DNA of 64,000 bases from Orbilia blumenaviensis (Eukaryota > Ascomycota > Orbiliomycetes > Orbiliales > Orbiliaceae): positions 1,240,001-1,304,000 of the forward strand of contig JAVHNS010000005.1 in the NCBI GenBank assembly GCA_036872755.1, in the 5' to 3' direction. This document shows, piece by piece, positions 11,587-24,152 of this stretch. The notes below the pieces were generated by a model that saw only the letters and a list, made by a program, of their open reading frames with translations, made no database searches and was not told the origin of the DNA. The position numbers and the translations under genes were made by a program. Position 1 is the stretch's first letter, and the number at the start of each line of letters is the position of its first letter.

Positions 11587-13667
11587 TTTGATGGAAATCT
11601 TGTGAGGTGGTTGATGTTGAGGTTGAAGGGATTAGAGGTTTAGAGGTCTGGGATAGCCACTTTTGTGGCTCTGCTTGTAGCTTGGTTGCTAAAGGGCTAA
11701 GTGAATGCGAAGCTTGTGTTGTGGGGTTTAACTAATGCTTTCTTTTTTTATCCAGAATGTGTTGACATGTTTGATTTATAATTGCTTCTTCTGATCATAA
11801 TCGGTTAGCACCGAGAGATTCACGTGATATTTAGTCGGCACGTGACCTTTGGGAAGCCACAGGTGTAACAAACGGCGCAATGCCACATTCTCTCAGATCC
11901 TGAGAAATTTTATAAACTAGAAACTACCTAGGTAGGTACCGTAGGTACCTAGCATACACTTTATAATTAGGGTATGGATCACCTTGCCAACGAAACGTCT
12001 TATACTACGAGACTAGGTATGGATTAGTTGGGCTCAGCACATTTAATATTAGATAAGCTCATTCCTTGCTTGGCTCAAATTGCAAGTTGGTGAGATTTAC
12101 GTAGGCAGTATTTGTTTTCATCCCCCTCATCGATGACCAGCCGACCCCATACACATCGGCTATCGAGTTCGGCCTGTTTAACTTCTAGATTGAGTATCAA
12201 TACTAACACAAAGCCGTTAAATGCAAATCCAACACTCTCTTCATCTAATGATGTCCCCGGCTCTGCTAAAAGCTACTCTACCCCTGTATACCGTATACCA
12301 GTCTAAGTTGTGTATGGACGTTTTATCATGCCTCGCCCAATAATTATAAATGATTAAAATATTTACAATATTCGTAGCCCTTATAATGTGTGCTAACACC
12401 ACCACGGTCCTAATATAAATGTAGTGGACCTTCTCTGTGTTGGCGATTGGTGTCAATTACGTTGTTTAAGCGCCTCTCTACAATGGCTAAGTCAAGTTGA
12501 ATACTATATTAACCCCCCCCCCTACTACCACAAAACTAGTCAACTGCAAAAGTATGCCCTAATTTTCAAGGTTTTGGCCGGAACAATTGGATCCATTATA
12601 TGTGTCAAGGATGCTCTTGATATACACCAGCAAAGGACAGCCAATATAGTACCCTAAACCTACGAAGCTGGCAAAGTTTACATGATGGGCATGCCTATAG
12701 CCTAACCATGGGTCTACATCTCGCCAAATCAATTTACCCAGTAGCCGGAATGCTTAATCAGGCTTCAGCAGTAACTTCATTTAGCCGAATAGTACCATCC
12801 CGTACCACCCTGTTGCATATGCATCTCGCTTTGTTGTTTAGTGTCCCGGTGTGTGGATCGTAGGCTTATAACTACATACTAGCTAACTGTCTAGACCAAA
12901 ATCCAGTCTATAGGAGCTTATCAATGTCTGGGTTTAAGTCTTCCTAATATTGCTACATCCGCTTTCGATTTCTTTCCTTTTCTTCGTTTTATTTTGCTTC
13001 GGTTTCAATGATGTTTCTGATCGACGGAATAATCCATTCGAAAATTCCCGGCATTAAGTACGTGCAATACTCGTATGACACGAAATCAAGATTGTTACCA
13101 GATGGTCTGGGATTATGGATACAATGAATTATGTATGTTTGTAGCTGCCCCGCACCTCGTAAATATCAAGTTGTCCACCTGCCGGAGCGTATGCCCCCGG
13201 CCTAATGAGGACGGAGGGTATCGATTCCCAAACAAGGAACCGTCCGAAATGTTTACGAAATCGATATTTGGTAGGGCATAGGTGGCCCAGTGCGGGAATT
13301 TTGGCCTGGGGTCGTATTATCACACGATACGCATGGATGTCTGTTTTTTATGACCAGGGCAGCTTGCGCAAGTACTAGGGGAATATATTTCCTTTTTACA
13401 TTCCAGGGCTAACTAGGATATTCCGGGATCGCATATTGCGGCAACTCAAGCTGTCAAAATCACACGATAATAATCTCACGGGGGTGTCTTAAAGCTCAGA
13501 TTTCCATTTGAGCCACAAATTGAACCAGCGTTATAGTGAAGTATACCATGCACTCAATTGGGTAAACCCCCGATCAACGGCAATAAACTAGCTAAAGGAC
13601 AATAAATTCATCACAAATCGTAAACTATCGCTATTCAGAAACGCGTCTACAAAGGCAATAACCAAAA
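11587..13667. other. Intergenic
   Basis: About 2.1 kb with no supportable gene. Contains the TACCTAGGTA-type motif at 11925-11952, and a C9 run at about 12512-12521. The left end is the far11 promoter region. Confidence 0.6.
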
Positions 13668-15499
13668 TTAATGTTGCGCGAACTCCTCTTCGCGGTCAAT
13701 CTGGTATTCAGCAAACTTCCTAGCTGGAACACCCTTCTGGAACAGAATATCCAACTCCTCGAAGGTACGGTCCTTAGTTTCTGGAAGTCTAAAGTATCCC
13801 CAAACATTTGTGAAAAATGCAAGAACGAACCAAAACCATGCAGTCTTTCCCTTTGCATTCCAGAAAGTTGGAGACAGCAATCTGGGCTGAATCAGACCAC
13901 CGCAAATGATGTTACCGACGTAGTATGTGCTACGAGCGAGCACGACAGTCTGGGTTCTGAGACGAGTAGAACCAATTTCAGCAACGATTGTGTAGACAAT
14001 GGGACCAACGGACATAGAATAAGCTCCAAGCCAGACAATAGTCAGCAGGGATTGTGCCCATGCCAATGACTTAGTCTGGTTTGGAACGCTGGCGAGAACA
14101 CCGATGAGGAAAAGAATGACCACGAGGAAAGAGAAGCCCGTAAACCAGATCGTTCGGCGACCCCATTTGCTAAGGTAGAACCAAGAGATGATTGTTCCAA
14201 CAAATGCAATGCCGGTACCACCAAGGGCAATACCATAGGACGTCGATGCATTAATACCGGTTTGTTGGAAGAAGAAAGATCCAGAGTAGCATAGAGCACC
14301 TCCATTAGTGATCTGAGACAGGAAAGCCATGCAGGCGATTTCGGTACGGCGACGGTTGGTACCACGGAAAGCGTCGTAGTAGTTCACACCTTTGCGCTCT
14401 TCTTTTTCGAGCTTGTTGGTATGGACCATGAGGGCGATATGGGCGTCATAATCAACATCGTGCTCAGGTTGCGACAGCCTCATTAGGGATTTCTTGGCCT
14501 CGTCGAGTTTACCGACTCGAACCAGGAACCATGGGGACTCTGGGGCCATGTATGCGAAAATTGCGAGAGGGATGGGCCAGACCCACTAGAGGAAATTTAT
14601 ATATTACATTAGCAAATCTGTCTGCGAAGCACGTCACACTCTCAAAATGATCGTCCACGAGAGCCTTAGCTTCATAAAGCTAGAGGAGTTTGGATATCCT
14701 TACCTGGATCGCGAAGGGAACCTTATAACTCCATTGATTCGGGACGTCTACCAAGCCTTTAAGGACACCAGCAGAAATGAATTGACCGATACACCAGCAG
14801 AGATTGACATAAGCAGTCAAGTAACCACGGAGTGCTAAGGGCGCAACTTCAGCTGCGTATGCGGGACCTGACGTCGCAAATACACCCCAAGGAATATTGC
14901 AGAAGAGTGTACCGACAAACATAACCTCGATGCTTTGTGCGAAAAATACGATGAAGATAAACCCGGTCAAGAGAGCCAAACTGGCAATCAAAACGATTCT
15001 ATGTCCGAATTTTGCGGTGAGGTATCCGTTTAGCAAAGCGCCAATGATATTACCGACGGCCGCGATAACGTTGAGGTTAGACATCCAGGTCGCACTAATC
15101 TGCCATCCGTCCTTCTCTGTTAAATAGCCGTATTTCTTTTGAAATTCTATTTTCCAAAATCTGCGATTAGTTTCCTTTCATCCTGAGTCCTAAGCAACTC
15201 GATCGGCCTATGCGACGGATTATAAACATACCAGGATAACCGAAGAAAGAGCCAAGGAGTGTAACGTCGTAACCTTCCATAATAACTGTAGTGGAGATCA
15301 AAACAGACCAGATAGCCGCCCGCCTGTAGGTCTTAATGGCCTGGAGGAAAGTGAGATTGTGCTCAGCGGCAGTGGCCTGCTTAGCACCCTCATTCAGTGC
15401 CTTATTGCTAATATCGACATTGTCATAATGTTGGACTGAGATATCACCTTTCTCGTCGACCTGGGCGGCTGCCGGTTGGACTCTCGTAGGCTCCGCCAT
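13668..15499 (-). CDS. MFS sugar:H+ symporter, alpha-glucoside/maltose permease type
   Basis: Plasma-membrane sugar importer of the fungal sugar-porter family. Three exons: 15499-15232, 15146-14704, 14585-13668, giving 542 aa with exact phase; donors are GTATGT and GTAAGG. Seen: a hydrophilic N-terminus of about 60 residues, TM1 with TTVIMEGYDVTLLGSFFGYP, then the loop EFQKKYGYLTEKDGWQ typical of maltose permeases, the loop 2-3 motif GYLTAKFGHR, PESPWFLVRVGKLDEA before the central loop, WGRRTIW, and the end-of-TM12 signature PETKDRTFEELD. About 12 hydrophobic segments. The subfamily call (MAL11/MPH-like rather than hexose) rests on the TEKDGWQ region and the long N-terminus; the substrate is inferred. 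Confidence 0.9.
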
Positions 15500-18400
15500 T
15501 GTGATAGAGGAACACAGCCAGGAAAATTAGTTACTGGATTCTCTACTCAAATTACAAGAGGTAGACAGCTCCAAGGCTGGATTGTAGGATACTCTAGAAT
15601 AAATCTCAAGACCGGCAGCTTCGATAAGCTGGGTGCTCCTCATCATTTTATACCTTTTTTTTTTTATTTTTTATCTTTTATCTTTTGGTACACTTGTATG
15701 CATGCATGCGCAGGATATCCGGATTGCTACTCGCAACCTAGACCTAGGCTATTCTACCACCGCCCAGGTTCGCAAATCCCGGAAGGAACCAATATCAAAT
15801 GATGCCATGTTAAGGGCTCGAAGGAGCCAATGGCTCCGAAAAGTTGCATATTATGAAGTTTGGCAGTCAAGATCAACAGGTATCACAACCCATAACTGCA
15901 GCCCTTGCAATGGTTGTAGCTCCACTCATGCCATTGGCGGAACAATTAGCTGTGGGGAAAACTCAACCTAAGACATCTTAGTTTGTATGCCTAAGCTAAG
16001 TATTGCGAAAGTGTGTACCTTGTGTTTGAGTGAGGAATGAATGGTCCCACTGGTAACCTTCAAATGTACCATGGATACTTTATCACATTAACCGAAACCG
16101 GCTTGCCCCAATGCTTGTCAGTATAGAAGCTCTCCTGGGCTTTTCTATGGTCAAATAGGACTCCCACAGGCCCGGAAAAAGTTGATTACTATACTACGTA
16201 GTGCTGGACAGACATCTGCCGTTTTGTCTTCATCGGGTATTAGTGTCGAATGGCCACAATCATTTCAAGAGTAGCCTCGTTGCTACCGTGGATTGCTTCC
16301 GCTCAAGCTATATCAGTCATCCTATAGCATCCTCAAGGAGACGTTGTTTTTGTCTGTATGACCGAACGAGCGCCACAACCGACCGCTCTGTAACAAATTC
16401 CATGGGTCAGATAGGTGCACAGTTGAAACGGAAATTTCTTTTAGCCTATTATAGGCTATTTCAAGGGTATGCGTATTCATCCCCGTCTGGTGATGCTACA
16501 AACCCGACATCTCGCGTTAGTTAGCAGGCCGTACAAGTAGAATAAGCTTAGTTGGCGGTCAAACAAAACCATGGTAACATCTTGGGCTCGCGCATGTTCA
16601 AGATTTTAGTGCACACAGAGTTTTTCCGAATTTTTGCCCCAGATTGTTAAGACTTCAGTTTAGCTCTGAAAGTCTGAACAGGTCAACAAAATTCCCTTGG
16701 GGCACTTTAACTTTAATATTTTGGAGAAGCGCTAGTTCGACCTGTATCTGCGGAGTGCCCCATTTCCACTGTGGGGAGAACTCGGGACCAGAAAGTGTAG
16801 GCATGTGGGTACGCGGAGCGAAATGTTGGAGTTGAACATTTAAGCTAGTGTATGGTGGGGGGAATCTGGGGCCATGGGGGAACTCCGGCCGATTCTTCAA
16901 GTTTCAAACAAGCTCCTCTCCCCATGCAAAATGGAATTTACCATTTACCCGTTCTTTAGCCTGCGGAGTGGAGAGAAATTTGGCGCAAGGGGATTTCGGG
17001 TCCCAAGCCTAGCCCACCCTGTGTTTAACGGTTCCCCAAACTCATGTCAAAAATATTATATACTTGCATTCTGCTCTCACAGAGTTTCCGACAAATAATA
17101 GCCGGCTAGCCTACCAGTGGATACCGGATTTGTTGTAAAATGTCGTCGTCTAACTCCACACGCGTTGTCACATTTATGTCCACTTGATTAAGCTCCTGTA
17201 GACCGAGCCATACCAATATCAATATTTCGATTATCTATTTAGTTTCACATAAACCAACCGAGCTTTTGGGGCCAAATTTAAGCTAAATATTCTGCGGGCC
17301 TATCATGGCAGAGTTTTCTTTTCTAGAATCCTGTTTAAAAAAAGAAGTTCACCTACCATCTACTCCATTTCGCAGTGTATCCCCTTCAATCTATAACAAC
17401 TAACTACGACCATACAAAAGTCGCTAGTTGGTATAACTATGCCCTTTTAATCCTGTGAGGGGGGGTTTTTTGTGTTTAAAAAAATGGAATTGAATTGAAA
17501 TACGCAAGCGTTTTCGCACCCTATTCATAGGACCCTAGAAAGATACAGCGCTATAGCATATAAATATCCCAGTATGTTGATGTACCACTAACATAGGGCC
17601 CAATACCACGGATAATGCTTAAGGGATCGTCCCAGGCATAAATATAAGGCAGGAGGAACCTCGGAAATGGGATCAATAGCTGCAGCTGGCCAAATTAAGA
17701 TCAGATCTTTATGCATCTGCATGCCCTACCATGTTTCGGTCAAGTCTAAAGCCCCAGTCTTACGATTATGGAGGAGCGGCCGGTGGACTGATCCGAGAAT
17801 TGCCGTTCGCACGGACGGATAGCTCAATCCCTCACCCGAGGCTCCGAGATGCATAGAGCAACTTTTTGAAATATGTGCCCCCAAATATCAAACATATAAA
17901 TTCTCATCGATTTTGTTTAATTAATATATCCGGTTTTGAGCAGCTGAAAGCAACTAGCCGTTGTAGCTACGGTTTCAGCATATTGATGAATTTTAAACGC
18001 TCGGGAAAGGGTGACGGAATCGGACAGAAGTTTCTGGTTATACACCAATTACATTTTAAGACCTGAATTCTTGAACTCTCTAGTTTCAAATTATGTATTT
18101 GACATATAAACATGAAACTCACCTTTTCTTGAGATTTGCCTAGACTAGAGAGCGCCCTAGAGCAGATCTAAGTAGCTTTATGCTGTTATTAATATTGCTC
18201 ACAAAGATTAATAACCGAATGCTTCCAGTAAAACGCTTCTGTGGCGGTACAGTGTGGTCAGACATCGTTTCTGTAGCTAAATTGCAATGGGCCTACAATA
18301 TCAATCGGATCTTAATTAAGGGCAAGGAGTCCCCGGCCAGTAAATTTCCTCTCGTGCGTTTGGGCGACCCCCGCAAGCGCATGCACATGGTGTTACAACC

Positions 18401-18794
18401 AGTTATCTGCAGATCTACCAGAGGCAAGTAACAAGCGCGGGCTTGTTGTATTTCACGGGTCATTTCGTGTTGCAGATTGAAATAGAAGAATTTGATTTGG
18501 TTTTAACCTCGTCTGCGGAACGAGCTTCAATTGTGTAATAATTTAGTGATGCTATTATAATACACTAAAATTGCCAAAACAATGTATAAGTATCAAGCCA
18601 CTTGCCGGAGACCGGTTCACGAGACCAAGGATTAATATTAAAACAGTGCAACATATTAGATATATACCTTATCTCAATACAGGAGTTGAGCGACATGTAC
18701 ATAAGCTTGGTATAACAAAAAGCCAGTCCGATTATACAGGACCTCCAAATGAAACTAGATCTATAGAAACTATCGAAGTACATGTACACATGCT
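15500..18794. other. Intergenic, gene-free 3.3 kb
   Basis: No ORF with recognisable protein character on either strand. A T-rich stretch with TTTTATC repeats lies near 15650-15690 in the leader region of the transporter gene. Confidence 0.6.
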
Positions 18795-19835
18795 TCACAA
18801 CTCGCTATACTCTCCCTGCACATACACCTTCTCCCCGCCCGCAAGCGCGAAATGCGTAATTTGGACTCCCTCAATTTTTTCCTCTTCGACACGAACGTCA
18901 AGTCTTGCCGGCACTGTCACCGGCCTCTTAAACTTAACATCCAATATAAGGCCTCCCTCCGACATCAATGGTTTCCGTTCCATCTTTGCAAGCGCTAAGG
19001 CAGCCATATGGTTTCCATGCGCAATCCTTCCCGGGAGCCCATACAATTCCGCTGCAAGCGACCAGATATGGATTGGGTTGTAGTCCTTACAAACCCTCGC
19101 CCAACCCCTTGGGCCGTCCCATGGCAACGTCACCAGCCCTGCGAGTGAGGTCTCAGAATCCAGTTTGAATTCAAACTCAGCCTGGTGGACTACCTCCGAC
19201 AATTTCATTGTCTTTGGGATCCTTGCAAACTGTAGCATGGTAAACACTTGTCTGAAAATAGTTTTAATCTCCATGGCATCGCCGTCAGAAAACTTAACGC
19301 CCAGTTCGACAACTAGGTCGAATTCCACGCCTCGTTTTACAATCCTTGCTTCTGGGCACAAAGTTGCTACCACCATCGCACCCTCCGCTGACTGCAAATT
19401 CGAAACACTACACAGCTCTGGTCGTAGAAGTTCAAATGAATTCCTGACATTAACTGCGCCGAGTGGTTGGATCGGACACCCTCGTTTTGCGACCAGTAGT
19501 AGCATACATGGTTCAGTTACTGCCGACAAGAATAGGGCCTTTGAAGCCCTGTCGCTATCTAAATCCCCGGGGGCTAAAGACGTTGCTTTCGTGTAGAGAT
19601 TGACATCTTCCTTGGTGAGTTTGAATGGCATCGAGACCGATAACTTCGGCATTGCTGTTGTAATTTTTTGGCGGTGGCCGGTACCGGCGATTAGGATCAT
19701 TAAACCCGTTAAAACAGATTTGAAAATGAAGACAAATATCAATATTGTAACTTCGAGTAGGGTCAAATCTGTTGGGTGGAAATTGACGTGGACATGGCTG
19801 TCCCTCCGGGAGAGTACGAGAAGTCGGGATGGCAT
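18795..19835 (-). CDS. MaoC-like / double hotdog-fold dehydratase-domain protein
   Basis: Single-exon gene, 346 aa. The C-terminal half has the MaoC hydratase signature DYNPIHIWSLAAELYG followed by IAHGNHMAALALAKM, where Asp, Asn and His correspond to the (R)-specific enoyl-CoA hydratase active site. An upstream half (VRNSFELLRPELCSVSN to a FDLVVELGVKFSDGD strand region) looks like a degenerate first hotdog, as in fungal MaoC proteins acting in beta-oxidation or polyketide/fatty-acid pathways. Residues about 25-52 are strongly hydrophobic (ILIFVFIFKSVLTGLMILIAG), suggesting a membrane anchor, unless the ATG at the MPKLSVSMPF position (residue about 62) is the true start. The substrate is unknown. 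It diverges from MOD5 across 431 bp. Confidence 0.8.
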   Translation of the reverse strand: MPSRLLVLSRRDSHVHVNFHPTDLTLLEVTILIFVFIFKSVLTGLMILIAGTGHRQKITTAMPKLSVSMPFKLTKEDVNLYTKATSLAPGDLDSDRASKALFLSAVTEPCMLLLVAKRGCPIQPLGAVNVRNSFELLRPELCSVSNLQSAEGAMVVATLCPEARIVKRGVEFDLVVELGVKFSDGDAMEIKTIFRQVFTMLQFARIPKTMKLSEVVHQAEFEFKLDSETSLAGLVTLPWDGPRGWARVCKDYNPIHIWSLAAELYGLPGRIAHGNHMAALALAKMERKPLMSEGGLILDVKFKRPVTVPARLDVRVEEEKIEGVQITHFALAGGEKVYVQGEYSEL

Positions 19836-20266
19836 CGCTCCGTTCCAAGAATGTCAGGAAAAAATGTGTTGATTTTGTGGCAGTTTTTCTTGGTGGGCAA
19901 ACTTTCTTAGGCTTGAATTGTTCGACTTCAATTCGAATTAATTCTTCTAGGAGTTTTCAACCTAAAACGGTCGATGTCTTCGATAACAGCGAATAGAATG
20001 GGCCAGGTTAGTGAGTAGGTGATCAGAAAGGTGTTGATTTGAGGGCCTGAAGTTAGGGGCCACCGAACAGATACCAAATTGTCCAGTTAATATTGGATTC
20101 AATTCAAGCACAAGCCTCGGTTCGGATTAGCCAGTACTGTGGTGGTGGTGGTGGTGCCAGTGTGGTTTTATGCACCTAATCACAAGCTAGCTCGCATTTT
20201 TGAAGCTCAAAACCGCAGCCCAGTATTATCAAATTACACGACAACCCAGGCCAGCGCTTTCCGAGG
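19836..20266. promoter_or_regulatory. Shared 5' region between the MaoC gene and MOD5
   Basis: 431-bp divergent intergenic region. Contains a (GGT)n run at about 20140-20157. No specific binding site can be named. Confidence 0.45.
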
Positions 20267-21821
20267 ATGCAGCAGGCACTTAGGCCCCTTATCACCGTAA
20301 TCGGTGCTACAGGTACGGGGAAGTCGAAGGTAAGCCACATATTCTTACAAATACTCTTGAAGGATAAATTTCTAAATGATATAAAATTCAGCTCGCTGTC
20401 GACCTCGCTCTCGCCCTCAACGGTGAAATAATAAATAGTGATGCTATGCAAATGTATCGCGGGCTTGATGTTATAACCAATAAGCACCCGCTCGAGGAGC
20501 GAATGGGTATTCCCCACCACCTCATGGACTTCTTGAATCCCGAAGAAGCCTGGCGGATTGGACAGTGGCTGTCAGTCGCCCTTAGTACCATCGAAGACAT
20601 CAGAAAACGTGGGAAAGTTCCTATCGTAGTCGGTGGAACACATTACTATGTTCAATCACTGCTTTTCCAAGAGCGACTACAGGAATTTGAAGAGAAACTG
20701 GAGAGCGGGGAGTATATCGGGCACAGAGAGTCTATGATTGCGAAGTTTCCCGTTCTAAACGGCCCAACATCAGAGATATTGGAGGAACTGAGACGAAGGG
20801 ACCCTGTCATGGCGAATAGATGGCACCCAAATGATCGAAGAAAAATATTAAGATCATTAGAGATCTGTCTGACCACAAACAGAAAAGCATCTGATCTATA
20901 CGCTGAAGAGCAGGAGAGAAATGCCGACAAATCTACCGCAAGATTTTCCAACCTTCTGTTTTGGGTACACGCGAACGATGATGTTTGGTCGGGGAGATTG
21001 AAAGGAAGAGTGGACAAGATGATCGAACAAGGTCTGTTCGCAGAAATCGACGGATTACATAAAGTATACAAAGGGAACAAAGAAATAGATACGACATCAG
21101 GGGTATGGCAAAGTATCGGTTGGAAAGAATTTCTGCCATATCTAACGGCGAGAGACGAACTCGAAGCGTGGCCCGAGAACGACCCAGAGAATAAGAAAGA
21201 ATTTGAAACGGAGGTAGAAAGACTAAAAAAAGAGAATGTCGAGAAGATGAATACTGCGACGAGGGCCTATGGCAAAGCACAGCTAAGGTGGATTAGAATA
21301 AAACTACTTAATAGGCTGATAACCGACAAATCCTCGCTCCCGGAGGGTGGAATGTATCTGCTTGACACATCTGATCTCGCAAAGTGGGATGAAATAGTTA
21401 GAGACCCAGCTGTTAAAATCGCCCAGGGTACGTACAACTCCCAGCCAAAAACAAGAAAGGATACTAAACTAAATATACAATAGACTTCCTAAACCCGGAT
21501 ATTCCAAACGAATCACTTCCCAAGCCAACGGAAATCGCCACTCTCCCCTCCGACCTCCTCAGGCCCTACAAGGAGGATTTGTCAATGAATCGCTCTCTTT
21601 GGGTGAATAAAACCTGTGAACATTGTCACTTAACAGCAGTGACTCAGAAACTCTGGGAAAACCATATTAACGGAAGGGCACATAAAAGATTAGTCGGCAG
21701 AAAACTAAAAAAGGAACAAATCCAGCTAGTAAAGGTTCTCAAGGTAGCGAGCTTGGGGAGTTCTACTCCACCAGAAGATCGAGAATTAGATACCTCTCTC
21801 TTCGACGAGAGCTCGGCTTAA
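20267..21821 (+). CDS. mod5: tRNA dimethylallyltransferase (isopentenyltransferase) with C-terminal zinc finger
   Basis: Transfers dimethylallyl from DMAPP to A37 of tRNAs reading UNN codons (i6A), in cytosol, nucleus and mitochondria in yeast. Three exons: 20267-20329, 20392-21427, 21484-21821 (478 aa). The first intron falls directly after the P-loop (GATGTGKSK, residues 13-21). Next come LAVDLALALNGEIINSDAMQ with the catalytic Asp, the ITNKHP/GIPHHLMDF block and VVGGTHYYVQSL. The last exon supplies a matrin-type C2H2 finger, CEHCHLTAV..HINGRAHKR (about residues 413-434), typical of eukaryotic MiaA relatives. The stop is 6 bp from the stop of the convergent DUF1479 gene. Confidence 0.95.
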
Positions 21822-21827
21822 AAACCC

Positions 21828-23271
21828 TCAAAATCCCATTGCGGTCAAAGCAGCTCGACCCCCAACTTCTTTTATTGCATCTAGGCCTGGTCTTCCTTGA
21901 TGATTTTCTTCCCCATTCCCACCAGGAAAGTCTGGGGGAGGATAGCCTGTTATGAAGGCTTCCTTCTGTTGTTGGATATACTCTTCGTTAAGGCGACATT
22001 TCGGGACCACAGGGATATAAAACACACTTGCATCCTCCTTTCCATTATGGAGTGGATCAACGGCATGAATTGTATCACAATGCCATGCTAGAAAATCACC
22101 AGGTTCAACTCTCGGAGCGGATACCACCGAATGTTGTAATTGCAGATGCGGGTGTGTTACATCGGACATTTCCTGTCCTCGGCCCTGTGCCGAACCTGGG
22201 AACCTAGAAGTTGAAAGATCAAGCTTCCACCCGTCTAGGGATGACGGATCATGTTTTGGCGGCGAGAAGAACGGTCGCAGTATCCAGTATGCGGTTGCTT
22301 GTTTCAACAATGGGTTGATTCTTAATGTTCCTTCTCCAGGCCCACAAGAGGAAAGACTTAGCCAGCCTTGAAATTCACGGAATGCAGCGCATCCACCCGA
22401 AGAGTTGTACAAGTCCATTATTGCGTTCACTCTATGCTTAGCATCGAACGCATTATGGTTTTCCCAGTTCCCCTTCAATATTTCCGTATAACAAGATGCG
22501 TAAGTGGGGTCCTCCCATCGCTCTAAAGAACCGCCGTCAACATGGGGCCCAAGAGCGAACGACCTGTCACCTGGAGTCCGCATCCTCAGACGATCTGCGT
22601 ATGTCAATGGCGTATTCGTTTGTTCTTCTGGTAGACCGCTCCAAAGTCGCTGTAGTGCCCGTTGTGTGCTCAACATCCGGGGGTCACCTCTAGCTTTTAT
22701 CTGGCTTGGAGACCAATATATTTCAAAAACTTGGCCTTTGAAGTGTTTTGTAATACTAAGGTTGGCACCTATATACGCTCTAGTTTGTGCTTTTAGTTCA
22801 AGTGCTTCCGAGGGCGAGAAGACACCCCTAACGACAACAGTCCCGCGGTTCTTAATGATATCGATGGTTTTAGAACTCAGTTTACCGGTCGTGAGGTCAG
22901 TGAATGTGACCGAAGGGATCACCTAGTCATTATTAGCATCTACCTTCTATCGATGCACTCTCTAAAGACATGGACTATACTTGTTCTCTCATCACCTTTG
23001 CCGTCTCGATGCCGTCCCCCAGCGACTTTATCAGCCTATTCCAACTCGCTTGGACTTTATCGGCGTTTTCTGCGATCAGCTGCTTTTTCAGATCTCGGTA
23101 GCGTAGTGGAAGCTGTTGCTCTGTTTCCCCGGAGAGTGAAGCGAATACAGAAGAAATATCTCCTTCGGCTTTTGCAACATGAGGCATCGCTCCAATACTT
23201 CTTGTAAATACTGGTCTCTTGATCGTGGACCAAGCAAGGCTTCTGATCGCGGGCGCGTGCGCGACCAACAT
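21828..23271 (-). CDS. DUF1479 family protein, Fe(II)/2-oxoglutarate oxygenase-like
   Basis: Two exons, 23271-22981 and 22922-21828, joined at an in-phase intron (22923-22980, donor GTATAG, branch GCTAATAATGAC); 461 aa. By family (DUF1479, YbiU-like) it has a jelly-roll resembling 2OG-dependent dioxygenases. Candidate metal ligands: the H and D of LGPHVDGGSLERW and the distal H of WHCDTIHAVDP; KEDASVFYIPVVPKC follows. The N-terminal exon has the family's LPLRYRDLKKQLIAENAD. The first residues (LVAHAPAIRSLAWSTIKRPV) are basic and hydrophobic, compatible with mitochondrial import. The substrate is unknown. Its 3' end nearly abuts that of MOD5. Confidence 0.88.
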
Positions 23272-23813
23272 AGCGAAAGCTGGTATTAAGATTTTTTTAG
23301 ATGTATTTATTTAGTGCCTACTGAAGGCTGTGTATATTGTCGATGTGATGATACCGCAATATTGAAATGCACTCTAAACGCTCATCGTATCGTGGCAGAA
23401 AACGTGGTCTTTTATATTCCAGAAATCCGAATTTTTGAAGTTCAAGAGCTCACCGAAGTCTTAATGTCGCAGTGTTCCAGTTGCAATTTTTTATTTTTAT
23501 TTAGTGATGAGCATCGCGTATCGTCAGAAAATGTAAAAGAAATTAAGGCATCGGAAGACAGCTCGGGGAAGCCTTGTGTGACGAAGTGTATTCAGATATA
23601 TTTCATACGATCTTAGATCAGATAGTTGAGCCGCAAAATCGGAATATTGTGGGAACGCCGGAACATCAATAGTCGCACAATATACAGAAACAAAGTTTGG
23701 AGACGAAACAATCTTATATGCATGTAGTACTATAATGTCGGGTTCAGCCCGATAGTCATAAGCCTTTGCCCAATTTGTGCTACTGTTTACTGGATTTTCG
23801 TCGCTTCGCTATC

Positions 23814-23814
<1 letters not shown>

Positions 23815-23844
<30 letters not shown>
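23815..23844. repeat. Poly(A) tract, A30
   Basis: Thirty consecutive A on the + strand. I see no target-site duplication or upstream coding body that would make it a retro-insertion tail. Confidence 0.95.
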
Positions 23845-23846
<2 letters not shown>

Positions 23847-24002
23847 AACAATATGTCCTAACGACCTATTTGCGCTATTGGTCCAAAAGAAGATGTCATC
23901 TACGTCACCTGGACCCAGCTAAATGACACTATCTCCTAGTTTAAAAATCCCAGAATTCCCCCAGATTCGACCCGCAGATACCCCGGCTAGTCTATACCCT
24001 AA

Positions 24003-24152
24003 ATGTGGCCCTGTCGGGATCTAAGGAATAACTACGGCGGAGTTTTAAGATGGAGTTCCGAGATTTGGACTGTTCGGGAGAATATTCGGGAACTTCTTTC
24101 TGGTGAGACGATGTCGACGAATAGGGATGTTTTGGAGACTAAACTTAGGTGA
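24003..24152 (+). CDS. Possible small ORF / exon, 49 codons
   Basis: An ATG-initiated frame starting MWPCRDLRNNYGGV and continuing through WSSEIWTVRENIRELLSG reads like real protein, with alternating charged and hydrophobic residues and no low complexity. It ends at CTT AGG TGA, where AG|GTGAGG is also an acceptable splice donor, so it could be a first exon rather than a complete 49-residue protein. I could not find a convincing next exon within 200 bp. I do not recognise the family. Confidence 0.25.
   Translation: MWPCRDLRNNYGGVLRWSSEIWTVRENIRELLSGETMSTNRDVLETKLR

Noticed and set aside
18571..19083. 170-codon + strand ORF
   Set aside because: Antisense to the MaoC-like gene, where the MaoC motif is clear on the minus strand.
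23314..23616. 100-codon ORF with several cysteines (CVYCRCDD)
   Set aside because: The cysteines do not form a known zinc-binding pattern. The composition is that of AT-rich intergenic DNA, and no splice partners are visible.
23815..23844. A30 as a retrotransposon or processed pseudogene tail
   Set aside because: No gene-like body lies upstream and no target-site duplication was found.
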